19,384 nucleotides of DNA from Asterionellopsis glacialis (GCA_014885115.2 WKLE02000470.1:1-19384); one strand, 5' to 3'. Positions 8,231-17,117 are shown, counted from the stretch's first letter. The notes: generated by a model not told the origin, from the sequence alone. Made by a program: numbers and translations.

Positions 8231-8256
8231 CAATCCGAAAAACAATAAAAAGTTAC

Positions 8257-8964
8257 TCATGGTGCTTGTGGTTGTTGGAGTAACTGTTGTTGTTGATTTT
8301 GTTCCAAAGCCTTGAGACGCATTTCAAGTTCTGCATTTTTCCGTTGTGCAGCTTCTAATTCCGTTTCCGTATTACGAATTTGACCTTCTTGACGCATTTC
8401 ACGACCAATATCATTCATGGCACCTAATCCATATCCTAATCCAAATCCTCCCATGGGATTGTATCCGTATCCACCAAAGGGTGATACAATAATGGGTGAT
8501 GGTGCAATCATGGGCCTCACAATTGTTGTACGACTGTAACTACGTGATGAAGACGGTCCCATTCTAGATGGTGCAACCATCCTAGATGATGATGAACGGT
8601 ATCCTCCACCACCACGTCCTCCGACACGTCCACCACTTCGACCAGCAATGACTTGACTAGAACCAAAGTCTGGTGGAGTCATGACACCACCGCCTACAGC
8701 ATTATTGGTAAGAGCAACTGCAGGATCTGATACAAGTACAGTGCCAAGCAAAACAGCAGACGCAGCAACTCCTTTCATCATTTTACCAATGTCATTGATA
8801 TTATTATTATTCTTCTTGGCTAGAAGAACCATGTTGTTCTTGTTGCTTTTTCTTGCGGGTGATTTCTGTTGCGTCTTGTGCAACGATTGTTGAGGGACAA
8901 AGGCTGCAACAGTAGAAAGGCATAGAGTCACCAAGGCAAAGCTAGATACTAATAAACGTGTCAT
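8257..8964 (-). CDS. Plastid-targeted Gly-rich coiled-coil protein, unknown function
   Basis: 235 residues from the ATG at 8964. An ATG 14 codons further upstream would put a charged, signal-spoiling stretch first. Residues 1-21 form a signal peptide ending VAA, with Phe22 at +1: the ASAFAP-type junction of diatom plastid pre-proteins. Residues 22-60 are a basic, Ser/Asn-rich transit peptide. A second hydrophobic stretch at 66-84 ends PAVA-L, resembling a Sec-type lumenal signal without twin arginines, or else a membrane anchor. The mature part is Gly/Arg-rich (106-122), Ser/Arg-rich (123-150), Gly/Tyr/Pro-rich (161-182), then a predicted coiled coil at 185-222 and a Gln-rich tail. The Ser/Gly/Tyr-rich section recalls the N-terminal region of DUF1517 plastid proteins, but the rest of that domain is absent. 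Likely at the thylakoid; no enzymatic motif is seen. Confidence 0.75.
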   Translation of the reverse strand: MTRLLVSSFALVTLCLSTVAAFVPQQSLHKTQQKSPARKSNKNNMVLLAKKNNNNINDIGKMMKGVAASAVLLGTVLVSDPAVALTNNAVGGGVMTPPDFGSSQVIAGRSGGRVGGRGGGGYRSSSSRMVAPSRMGPSSSRSYSRTTIVRPMIAPSPIIVSPFGGYGYNPMGGFGLGYGLGAMNDIGREMRQEGQIRNTETELEAAQRKNAELEMRLKALEQNQQQQLLQQPQAP

Positions 8965-9312
8965 TGTATTGTCGTTCCTTGTCTTGATCTTGATGGTAAT
9001 TCTCAAAAAAAGAGACTTTTGCGATATAATAATATAGTATTGTGTGTCGTATGGATTGTGTTGGAGCTCGTTATCGGATCAAATTTCTGCGGAATCTAGT
9101 AAATATATGGAAAAGGCCAGCTGGTTGATGATGAGTCGATCTTGCTTGCCACGCTATCTTTTTACCCAAAAAAGAAAGGGTGTCAACAGGAGGAGCTCGA
9201 AGATCCAAGACACACTCATCGACGGATGACACGCGGCGGACACTGCCGGAGGGTTCCTCTAGAGAGGCTTACCGTACCCTGTACAGTCAGTACCTGGGGG
9301 GACACCCTCGTA

Positions 9313-9330
9313 CAGATCATATATGATCTG
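9313..9330. repeat. 18-base perfect palindrome
   Basis: CAGATCATATATGATCTG is its own reverse complement and stops being symmetric at both flanking bases. It lies 272 bases upstream of the GT4 start codon. It could bind a dimeric regulator or be a chance palindrome. Confidence 0.8.
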
Positions 9331-9389
9331 ATAAGTTTGGGCCATTCCGGTTGGGTGGAGGGTTGGTCCCGAGCATGTTTTTTAGTATT

Positions 9390-9403
9390 AGGTATTAATA
9401 CCT
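9390..9403. repeat. 14-base perfect palindrome inside a larger inverted repeat
   Basis: AGGTATTAATACCT is perfectly symmetric and overlaps a second palindrome, TGGTACCA (9403-9410). Both sit between the GTTGGTC and GACCAAC arms at 9362-9368 and 9414-9420, so this stretch could form nested hairpins. Confidence 0.75.
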
Positions 9404-9601
9404 GGTACCATCTGACCAACGTCCTGCAGATACTGGGACTTGTACCCGGTAGCTAGATAGAGAGGATTTCTCTAGACGGCTGGTACACAGCTGACTACAC
9501 TGGCAGACATGTTGAATGTGTTGACTGACTGTTAACATACATACCTATTAATAATAATAATAATATTACTTGGCACAAATAATAACAACGCTACAATCAC
9601 G

Positions 9602-11917
9602 ATGCGTTGTTTGCCGGCATCCAACAGGTCCGTAGTTTCACGGACAATAACAACCCTGCTATTAATACTAGGTGTTGTACTCTTGTCATCATCCCAATGC
9701 TTACATGTGCAAGCAGAAACGAATCCAGATTCCGTAGGAGGACCATCATCATCATCATCCAACAAGACCAAGACGAAACGGAAACGATTGGCGATCCTTA
9801 CCGCTAATTTACCATGGACATTTGGTCCGTACCAATCTCAATCTCACAAATTAAGTTTACTTCTTTCTCATCAATACGGTATTGATATTGACAATAATGA
9901 CAATGATGCTTCATCATCATCATCGTCGTCCTTGTATGACATTTGTTGGATAACCTTTGCTCGTCAACTTAAATCTATTCCACCTGGTGAATACGAATCG
10001 TACGACGAATTAAAACAATATATTCCTACTGTTGTTCCACCACCATTTGACTTTGTCATGGATCATATTACATTTATAGGGACTCAACATTCAGGAAAAC
10101 CATACTTTACAGCATCGTATTTGAACAAATTAGCACAAACACATGATCTATCTACCATTATTACATTAATGGATATCACACGTATCTTCCCTGATGTTCC
10201 CTTTACGTTACCTGTCGTTGGTTGGATACCCTTTCATTCGGATGTACTTTACAAATCTACTATTGAATATTGGATTTTACGAAATTATCATGGTCTTGCG
10301 GCATTGGCACCCAGTACACAACAAATCCTAAATGATAGTGTTGGACAGTACGTATCTTTGGGTCAAAATAAAAAAAATGATGACGATACCAATAGTAATA
10401 TAGATCATGACAATCGTCGTAGACTTGATCTTGTTCAAAAAATTACTGGTAAAGCATACATTGATTTTATTCCACACATTATTGATTGGAGAACTATCAA
10501 TGACATGGCAGAAAAAGGATATCAATTATTATCACATTTGTCCGTCATGGATGCTGATGCAACACTCTGGAACAAGGAACCATTGCGTCATCGTGGTATG
10601 GAAGAACTCGTAACGTTGCAGGGAAATACTATTTGTAGTGCGGACAAGAGTCAACAAGAAGATACTAATTTGTTTGGTACATATCGTCAAGATGATTTTG
10701 TAGTTTTACTGGATGGTGGAAATTATGACAGTGAAGATCGAAAGGGATGGGATACCTCCATACAAGCCTTTGTTCAGTTTTACGATACTCTCCCCACAGA
10801 CAACAATCGTAGGTCCCATGTGCACTTACTTATCCATTCTATAGAAAGCTACCTTGTAGAATCAGACTCTATGAACAATACGGAAGCACCACCAGCTATC
10901 TTACCTGAAGGACATTTGCATCACCGGACTCTCCATCAAATGGGTTTGCCACGATCAGCATACACAATTGATATGAATGTTCATGCCGAAGAAGTTATTG
11001 CTGCCTACAAGAAACGAGCCAATGTGTGTCTTCATCCTAGTAAGGTGGAAGGATTTGGTATGAATGTATTAGAATGCCAAGCTGTGGGGACACCTGTCAT
11101 TACTACCAATTACACAGCCATGAGTGATTTTACATTTTTAGGTATTTCAGTCCCCATCCAACAAACCATTAAAACACCCACTAGTCCGTATCGGATGGGT
11201 ATGCCAGATGTAGCAGGTATTGCAGATGCCTTGCGAATCCTATATGACGAACACGAAACAATAGTACGGGAGGCAGCAGCAGCAGCAGCAGCTGGCCAAC
11301 AACAAGGAGGGGGAGGAGAAGAAAGGACAGTTTCAGCAACAGCAGCTCGAGAGAAACAGATACAAGAGACTCGACAATGGTTAGATTCTACCTTTTCATC
11401 TAAACAGGTTGGTACATCCTTTGTACGACTACTCAAAAAAGCCCATAGTGAATATTTGAAAAGGGGTGTAGGTTTACAGAATCTCTTACAGAGAGATAGC
11501 CCTCCACAAGTTGGTGCTTACAAAGTACTATCGGGGTATCACCTTGAAACCGCTGACTGGGATGAACCATGGACGTTAATTGCACCCAATGGAATGGAAA
11601 TTCTAAATGAATTTGGACTTCACACCCTTGCCTGGAAGATTCTGTTGAAACAATACCAACAACAGGATCCACCAACCAATTTGATTCGTCTATTAGCAAC
11701 CCATGACGATGAACGTAATTCAAAGACAGACTCTTTCATGGATTATCCCATCTTGGTTCGAACATACGTATTGGCTGGACTTCAATCCCAAGCAACAAGG
11801 AGAACAAGTATTCTCTATTCCATATATGGCATGATGGAAAATCCAAAACAATTTCCTCCAGGATATGTGGCTGTTCGAAGTACCACGGAGCCGGCGCAAT
11901 GCAGTAGCAACGATTGA
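9602..11917 (+). CDS. Secretory GT4-type glycosyltransferase
   Basis: 771 residues. The start is the first ATG after a TAA-rich leader and gives a good signal peptide: basic N-terminus, hydrophobic 16-30, likely cleavage after VQA at 38. The GT-B fold shows an N-terminal Rossmann start (KRLAILTANLPWTFGPYQSQ, 61-80) and a C-terminal nucleotide-sugar site: RANVCLHPSKVEGFGMNVLE then CQAVGTPVITT (472-502), with the ExxxxxxxE pair Glu483 and Glu491 that marks retaining GT4 enzymes. The central part contains GWIPFHSD (207-214) and a donor-domain strand DDFVVLLDGG (364-373). Extra runs are Ser 104-110, Ala 558-564 and a Gly patch at 569-572. It probably acts in the ER/Golgi or is secreted; donor and acceptor cannot be read from the sequence. 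A C-terminal part after about 625 (AYKVLSGYHL, DEPWTLIAPNG) is not part of the core fold. Convergent with the next gene. Confidence 0.85.
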   Translation: MRCLPASNRSVVSRTITTLLLILGVVLLSSSQCLHVQAETNPDSVGGPSSSSSNKTKTKRKRLAILTANLPWTFGPYQSQSHKLSLLLSHQYGIDIDNNDNDASSSSSSSLYDICWITFARQLKSIPPGEYESYDELKQYIPTVVPPPFDFVMDHITFIGTQHSGKPYFTASYLNKLAQTHDLSTIITLMDITRIFPDVPFTLPVVGWIPFHSDVLYKSTIEYWILRNYHGLAALAPSTQQILNDSVGQYVSLGQNKKNDDDTNSNIDHDNRRRLDLVQKITGKAYIDFIPHIIDWRTINDMAEKGYQLLSHLSVMDADATLWNKEPLRHRGMEELVTLQGNTICSADKSQQEDTNLFGTYRQDDFVVLLDGGNYDSEDRKGWDTSIQAFVQFYDTLPTDNNRRSHVHLLIHSIESYLVESDSMNNTEAPPAILPEGHLHHRTLHQMGLPRSAYTIDMNVHAEEVIAAYKKRANVCLHPSKVEGFGMNVLECQAVGTPVITTNYTAMSDFTFLGISVPIQQTIKTPTSPYRMGMPDVAGIADALRILYDEHETIVREAAAAAAAGQQQGGGGEERTVSATAAREKQIQETRQWLDSTFSSKQVGTSFVRLLKKAHSEYLKRGVGLQNLLQRDSPPQVGAYKVLSGYHLETADWDEPWTLIAPNGMEILNEFGLHTLAWKILLKQYQQQDPPTNLIRLLATHDDERNSKTDSFMDYPILVRTYVLAGLQSQATRRTSILYSIYGMMENPKQFPPGYVAVRSTTEPAQCSSND

Positions 11918-12116
11918 ACACAAGAGCTCCCCCCCCCCCGTGAGGATGCATCATTACTTAGTAGGTCGTACGAAAGAAAAATAATACAACCCCGGTCTTT
12001 TGATAATCAATTATTATATAGCGCAGCAAGGCTTTTTTAAATGTGTAAAATATACACGTATTATGATCAATGGCTTTCTTACAATGTTCCTAGACTTTCC
12101 ACTACAGTTTTTAATC
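11918..12116. other. Convergent 3' spacer with C11 tract
   Basis: 199 bases between the stop codons of the two glycosyltransferase genes. It starts with an 11-base C run (11929-11939), unusual in this AT-rich DNA, then becomes AT-rich. It presumably holds both 3' UTRs. Confidence 0.5.
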
Positions 12117-15100
12117 TTATCCATCTGAATTTTGAACTTCCTTGATAATTTCTATAATAACAGCAGCTGCATCTGGCATACCACGGAATGGATCATCTAA
12201 ATCATCAGTTACTGTTGATGACAGTGAGGATGTAGTACTAGTAGTAAAATCATCCATGTCATCGGCAGCACGACCATCACCACTACTTTTCGTGGTCGAT
12301 CCAGCCACTTTCCCATGATTGATACTTGTTGGTGTACTCTTATTATTATTATTATCATTCGTTCCATCCATATCAACTTTACCCTCGTCCTGCTGCTGCT
12401 GCTTCTGCTGCTGTTGTGTATGAAGAGCCATAGTTTGAAAGAAAGATTGACTAACTGTACTCTTTTGAACTGTTTCAACAAATTTATTGAATTCATGATA
12501 TGTTGCAGTAGCTCTTTGGTCAGTCGCAGGACTCTTAGAGCCACGCAACGACGTTGTTGCTTTGTGTTGTTGGTGTTGTGCGTCAAGACCACCATCAAGA
12601 GTTGTTGATGACGATGATGTGATTGTATGATTCTTGTGGTTCTTTAGTTGTTGTTGTTGTTGCAATAGCAACAGTTGTTGTTGCTGTTGTTCTTCCACTT
12701 CTTGCATCAAGTTTGGAAAGGTATAATGAAAGTCTTCAAAGGATGCACCAAAGACATCATGATGTTGTCGTTTGTAGATTTTATTATGATGTCGACTCAT
12801 GGCAATGTTGAGTACTTGTTCATCATCACTTTGTAAGTACAGGGCAAACAATGGCATCTTCATAAAAATACATTCCGACAATAGTTGTGATCCCGCAGAT
12901 GATACAACACCATCGGCTATCGTCATGAGTGGTACAAATAAAGATCGATCCGATATACGAATACGTCTTGGTGGTGGTAATACATCATCCTCATGATGTG
13001 TTTCATCGTAGTCAATATGGTTGTTGTTGTTGTTATCTTTTGTGGTTGTGCGCTCATCTTGCTGTTCTAGTAAATTACGACGATGATGCTGTTGTTCTTG
13101 TGGAGAAGATTGAGTCGATTCGTCTTTCAGTATTTTGGGAGTATTTTGCGGTTGTGCCTTTGCTGTTCTAACTACTTTATCTTTCAAGGTGAGTTTTGTT
13201 GTTTCTTTTGCACTACTAACAAAGTTTGTCTTTTTCATCATTGTCATTATCTTTTTCTTTGCAGCATTATTCAATTGTTCTTTCTTGTTGATCTTGGATG
13301 TTGTCCTTTTTGAGGTTGTGACAGTATTAGCTTCTTGTTGGTGTTGTAGTTGCAATTGTGATGTTCTTGTACTTGTACTTTTTGGCTGTACAATCCATTT
13401 ACTTTGAAATTCATCCTTGAATAAAAAATGCTCATCACGATGATATCCTTTTTCAAAATTAATAACATCAAATCCTGATTTTAACAAGGCTTGTGTAACA
13501 GCATCTCCATTTTTATCACGAAAGTAACAAATAACAATCTTTCTTCTTTTTCTTGGTGGTGGATTTTCCCTTTGGGTGGTGGTGGTAGCAGTGGCAGTGG
13601 TGGATGACGACAATGCTAAAAGATGAGCTAAATCAGCATCTTTTTCACTCGCGCTTGTCAATTGGAATAACAAACTACTTGCAGTAGTAGCAATACCCTC
13701 ACTGTTGTTATTTCCTTGATTCAAAGATCCCTTGTAAGGAGTGGTCGTTGTTGTTTTTTCCTTCTTTTTACTTTGGATAGAGACAGGTGTTAATCCTGTT
13801 TGTTGTTCTTGTTGTTCAAATTGTCGTCGTACATGTGCCCCTTGATATATTTCAGGTCTCAAGGGTGGACGTGCCACAGCCGCTGTAGAATACTTGGGTT
13901 CCAATCCTAAAATAAAATTCGTAGCAATTTGCCAATTAGAAAATAAGGAAGCAAACCAATTGACACGTCCTTGACGTATCCATTTCCGTGAAAAGGAATG
14001 TCGTTGTTCTGTGTTTGGACGACGACGTGCCATACTCGTACTTGTAGAAGTGGTAGTAGAGTCCGTTACATCTGTCGAGGTTGTTCCAGATGAAGAGGAC
14101 TTGTGGGATTCCTCATTTTGTGATTCTTCCGTATTACTACTACTAGTAGTAGTGGTGGTTTCTTCCAATCCCAACCACGATGGTTCTTGCACTATATTGA
14201 ATATTTGTCCATGTGAAATGGCCACGGAGGGTATCCCTCCTAATTTAGCACGCAACATACCTGGCATATCCCCATCCGCAATCACCACCATGGGGAATTT
14301 ATGAGTTTGAACTGCCACTTCACAATCTCCCATGATGCGTTCGAACGTATGTGAGACTGACGCAAAGAAATCTAATTGTGGTGTAATGGATGTTACGGCA
14401 ATGGCTGTTGTAGTACCTGTAGTACTTGTAGTTTCTGTGGTTGTTGCAGTGTCGGGGGATGTCGCACCAGCTGTCATTTCTTCCGCTTCGTGAAAGGCTT
14501 TCCACATGGTGGCACGTCCAATAAACATCCGTACATCAATCCCTGCTTTATTCAACTGTTCAACAATGGCTATACTTCTCGCATAATGTCCATTGCCTCG
14601 TCCATGAACATAATATTCGACCAAGGGTCTACTGCTACTACTAGTACTAGTTGTTGTAGATGATGACATGGTGGCATCCAAAGAAGATGATGCTATTGTA
14701 ACTGGTGGTGGTGGTGGTGTACAAATTTGAATAGCATCCCTGTAAAATCCTAAAAGGACAATCAAGGGGACAAGGATTAACAATGCTAATAAAATAGCAA
14801 TCACATAAAAGACGATACGTCGTAATCGACGACAGGGTGTCCGCAGAGTATGACGATAATGAATGTAATACAAGGACATGGTATCCTTGAGAATCCTTCC
14901 TATATCCATCAAGGAAGGTGGTTTGGGAGGTGGTGTTGACGAGTCGTAGGAATGTGATTGTTGGTGTAGTTGTAGTTGACTAGGATTGGGACTTCCCAGC
15001 AATGACAAACTACTACTACTACTACTACTGCCATTTCCTCCATCGGAATAGAAATTCTTTAAAGATGGAATACGTGCCACGGGTTGTGAGTCAGCTGCCG

Positions 15101-15647
15101 TGGAATAGATGATGGAGGAGCTCTTGTTCGGATGTTTCATACGTCTTTTACGCGTAGGTGTATCCCAATCATTGCTGTTACTGTTGTTACTGCTTTCCGA
15201 ATGAGTGTGACCATAATGACGAGAATGTGCATGATGATGCTGATGATGATGAGAATGCCCTTGATGTGGACAAGGACTTGTAGGAGTTTTATACGAATTG
15301 CCGCCTTCTGTGAGAATTGGTGACGTTGTCATTGTCGACATGGTAGTATTCGTACGATGATGACGATGATTTGAATTAGCACTAGTACCATGACGGTGAT
15401 GATTATGATTTCGATGACCACTACTATTAGCAGTAGTATCCTTCGTTTTACTTCGCCGTCGTGTACTTCGTCCATTCGAATTGTAATTGTACGGAACACC
15501 AATACCTACTTGTTCTGTTGCTGCTAAACTCATGATTTGTCCTTGCCGTTGTTGTTCTCCTCTTCTTGGTGGGGACGTAGTTGATACTAACCCTTCATTT
15601 TGAGGGTAAGACTGATCATCTGTCATCATGATGGTGCTTTGAAACAA
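12117..15647 (-). CDS. Single-pass membrane GT-B glycosyltransferase (GT28/PF13528-like)
   Basis: 1176 residues; ATGs at codons 1, 7 and 8 are all possible starts. Residues 1-270 are disordered, with a His-rich patch at 128-149 and several basic clusters. A single transmembrane helix lies at about 278-301, preceded by CRRLRR: a type II (cytosol-in) anchor. The rest is a split GT-B enzyme: VEYYVHGRGNGHYARSIAIV (343-362) is the Gly-rich acceptor-domain loop; FPMVVIADGDMPGMLRAKLG (451-470) and GIPSVAISHGQIF (471-483) continue that domain; RRKIVICYFRDKNGDAVTQA (701-720) starts the donor domain; and ADGVVSSAGSQLLSECIFMK (911-930) plus MPLFALYLQSDDEQVLNIAM (931-950) form the nucleotide-sugar site, like the family's SxxGxxxxxE...DE/DQ pattern. 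Ser/Thr/Gln/Lys-rich insertions separate the blocks (390-420, 496-545, 606-700, 755-890, 985-1150). A Golgi sugar transferase with lumenal catalysis is the best guess; substrate unknown. Confidence 0.75.
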   Translation of the reverse strand: MFQSTIMMTDDQSYPQNEGLVSTTSPPRRGEQQRQGQIMSLAATEQVGIGVPYNYNSNGRSTRRRSKTKDTTANSSGHRNHNHHRHGTSANSNHRHHRTNTTMSTMTTSPILTEGGNSYKTPTSPCPHQGHSHHHQHHHAHSRHYGHTHSESSNNSNSNDWDTPTRKRRMKHPNKSSSIIYSTAADSQPVARIPSLKNFYSDGGNGSSSSSSSLSLLGSPNPSQLQLHQQSHSYDSSTPPPKPPSLMDIGRILKDTMSLYYIHYRHTLRTPCRRLRRIVFYVIAILLALLILVPLIVLLGFYRDAIQICTPPPPPVTIASSSLDATMSSSTTTSTSSSSRPLVEYYVHGRGNGHYARSIAIVEQLNKAGIDVRMFIGRATMWKAFHEAEEMTAGATSPDTATTTETTSTTGTTTAIAVTSITPQLDFFASVSHTFERIMGDCEVAVQTHKFPMVVIADGDMPGMLRAKLGGIPSVAISHGQIFNIVQEPSWLGLEETTTTTSSSNTEESQNEESHKSSSSGTTSTDVTDSTTTSTSTSMARRRPNTEQRHSFSRKWIRQGRVNWFASLFSNWQIATNFILGLEPKYSTAAVARPPLRPEIYQGAHVRRQFEQQEQQTGLTPVSIQSKKKEKTTTTTPYKGSLNQGNNNSEGIATTASSLLFQLTSASEKDADLAHLLALSSSTTATATTTTQRENPPPRKRRKIVICYFRDKNGDAVTQALLKSGFDVINFEKGYHRDEHFLFKDEFQSKWIVQPKSTSTRTSQLQLQHQQEANTVTTSKRTTSKINKKEQLNNAAKKKIMTMMKKTNFVSSAKETTKLTLKDKVVRTAKAQPQNTPKILKDESTQSSPQEQQHHRRNLLEQQDERTTTKDNNNNNHIDYDETHHEDDVLPPPRRIRISDRSLFVPLMTIADGVVSSAGSQLLSECIFMKMPLFALYLQSDDEQVLNIAMSRHHNKIYKRQHHDVFGASFEDFHYTFPNLMQEVEEQQQQQLLLLQQQQQLKNHKNHTITSSSSTTLDGGLDAQHQQHKATTSLRGSKSPATDQRATATYHEFNKFVETVQKSTVSQSFFQTMALHTQQQQKQQQQDEGKVDMDGTNDNNNNKSTPTSINHGKVAGSTTKSSGDGRAADDMDDFTTSTTSSLSSTVTDDLDDPFRGMPDAAAVIIEIIKEVQNSDG

Positions 15648-16132
15648 CCTGAAACGGACAATGCGTCTTGTCGGTTTGTGGTTGTTCGTGTTTCTCTATT
15701 TTTTAATCTGCGGTGTGTGTGTGTTCGTGTTCAACTGACCCCCCCCAAAAAAGAAAAACACGCGGATTTGAGCTGTCGTGTGTTGTCGATCGTGTGTGAA
15801 AAGATTATCTTATTTACCAAAAAAGTATGACCGAGTAAGTACCTGGACAGGTAGGCGCGTTTTCGGGCTTGCTCTAGAGAGAGTAGGTAGTCCTAGTTAC
15901 GTAGGACCACATTTTTTAGACCAGTTGTTGCACACTTTTTTCAAATCTCCATCATTGCTCCACCCCTAAACAGAACCCAATAGTTTTCACTTGTTACTTT
16001 CTGAGGAGTGCAGCAAATTACCTACGATATTCCACACAACTGGTATTAATAGGACTACTGTCTGTCAATACCAAGTAATCAAAGCAATAAGAAAATGATT
16101 ATATTGGATACTTTCGTCAAGTTTCTCGTGAG
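15648..16132. promoter_or_regulatory. Upstream region of the membrane glycosyltransferase
   Basis: Leader and promoter region for the minus-strand glycosyltransferase. It holds a C8 run (15739-15746), a palindromic TACCTG/CAGGTA pair (15840-15853), CTCTAGAGAG (15872-15881), and a hairpin GTCCTA/TAGGAC (15890-15895 and 15902-15907). A 63-codon frame at 15778-15969 shows no protein character. Confidence 0.4.
15840..15853. repeat. TACCTG-GA-CAGGTA palindrome
   Basis: Six-base perfect inverted arms around a GA centre, 193 bases upstream of the membrane glycosyltransferase start. AGTACCTGG at its left edge (15838-15846) also occurs at 9289-9297 upstream of the GT4 gene. Confidence 0.6.
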
Positions 16133-16186
16133 ATGACGTCACATTCGAATTTATGTGATGACGTATACATGACGTATGCATATAAG
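16133..16186 (+). promoter_or_regulatory. Triple CRE-like cluster with TATA-like box
   Basis: ATGACGT occurs three times in 43 bases (16133-16139, 16158-16164, 16169-16175). The first is part of the full palindromic CRE TGACGTCA (16134-16141). GCATATAAGC follows at once (TATA-like, 16180-16186). TGACGT cores bound by CREB/ATF-type bZIP factors form the CO2/cAMP-responsive elements known from the Phaeodactylum ptca1 carbonic anhydrase promoter. The arrangement suggests a plus-strand promoter feeding the small ORF at 16229. It could instead act on the membrane glycosyltransferase about 490 bases to the left. Confidence 0.5.
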
Positions 16187-16228
16187 CAATATTCGAAGAA
16201 TTTGAATCTTCTACTGCTCCAAAAAAAA

Positions 16229-16477
16229 ATGTTGTTTTTTTGTAGTTTTGTAATTCATTTTTTTTTTCCAAGCTTGACCTTTGACGGTAGTGGAGAAACC
16301 GCCGTTGGCGCGTTTATTGATCAAGTACTTACTACTGGATGTGGATGGTACATAAAAGACACGACACAGATAAAATTTCGGAAATGTGTAGAGCATCTTC
16401 TCAGAAGCTTCTTAAGAGTTTTAACCCCCCAAATAACCCCTGGAACAGAAGAACTGTTTGGATCATCACCTTTTTAG
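16229..16477 (+). CDS. Candidate small secreted protein, unknown
   Basis: An 82-residue frame from ATG 16229, about 45 bases after the TATA-like box of the CRE cluster. It begins MLFFCSFVIHFFFPSLTFDG, a strongly hydrophobic start that could be a signal peptide but lacks a positive charge. A hydrophilic part follows, with CGWYIKDTTQIKFRKCVEHL and a short tail ending SSPF. No family is recognised. The hydrophobic start is encoded by T-runs and may be chance; the promoter arrangement is the main argument for it. Confidence 0.25.
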   Translation: MLFFCSFVIHFFFPSLTFDGSGETAVGAFIDQVLTTGCGWYIKDTTQIKFRKCVEHLLRSFLRVLTPQITPGTEELFGSSPF

Positions 16478-17117
16478 GTTGCCAAGGGCAATGGTTGGAG
16501 AGACATTCATAGCAATACGCACGCATAGTTATAGAGGAAATGCATAATTTCTGAATCAAAAATATTAAATAACCCTTGGTTATAAAAGCATGAGTGGTTC
16601 CAAAAGTCATAGTATAGAGAGAAAGACGCACGCCTTGATAGAAAAAGCTCATTATCGTGAAACTCAAAAAAAAAAGATGCCAATGCCATACTTTCGAAAT
16701 ACCGTACTGTACAACAACATTCACCAGAAAAACAGCTGTTTCTAATATAACCCTTTTACAGTTCACAATAAATCTCTACAAAATTATATACTAATGTAGT
16801 TATTATAGTTCGTAACTTATCAAGATAGGCCCGACGCATTGGCATTCATTCGGGGTTGATTTTTTTAAAAAAATAGACGTTGAAGGTTAGGAAACACCAC
16901 CATTCAACATCTTGGAATCATCATTTAATCTATTTTTTCTAAAAAAAAGTTGGTTTTCTAAAGAATTTGGTTTTCAAATATATCCATCAAACTTTTCATG
17001 CAAAAAACTAAACTATATTATTGTCCCACATGTAAACCCTCAAAGTAGTGATCTTGCGCATATGCACACGACGAACGTATGGATCCGCCCGCCCCCTCCT
17101 CCCCTTTTTTTTGGAAA
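16478..17117. other. AT-rich spacer downstream of the TPR-like gene
   Basis: 640 bases with homopolymer tracts, including a T7A7 palindrome (16860-16873) and a repeated TTGGTTTTC (about 16950-16975). The right end holds the 3' UTR of the TPR-like gene, with a C-rich then T-rich tract (17086-17112). A hydrophobic minus-strand frame at 16401-16766 begins with GTG and is not supported as a gene. Confidence 0.45.

Larger units (their letters stand above)
7037..8256. other. 1.2 kb spacer between Nar1 and the plastid-protein gene
   Basis: The left part holds the Nar1 promoter and leader, with a GT/CA-rich microsatellite (about 7041-7060) directly before the ATG and a CT-rich tract near 7139-7170. 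The right part holds the 3' UTR of the plastid-protein gene, with microsatellites listed separately. A GA tract lies at about 7697-7706. Small frames at 7210-7422, 7804-8025, 7893-8075 and 8100-8315 show no recognisable protein. No RNA gene was recognised. Confidence 0.5.
8965..9601. promoter_or_regulatory. Divergent promoter region rich in palindromes
   Basis: 637 bases between the divergent plastid-protein and GT4 starts. The part from 9240 to 9500 is less AT-rich than other spacers and dense in short palindromes: CTCTAGAG at 9257, an 18-base palindrome at 9313, a 14-base one at 9390, TGGTACCA at 9403, and GTTGGTC/GACCAAC arms at 9362-9368 and 9414-9420. A TAA microsatellite (about 9547-9565) precedes the GT4 start. 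Small frames here look like chance. Confidence 0.5.

Noticed and set aside
16401..16766. 121-codon hydrophobic minus-strand frame
   Set aside because: It starts with GTG, overlaps the small plus-strand candidate and gets its hydrophobicity from A/T runs.
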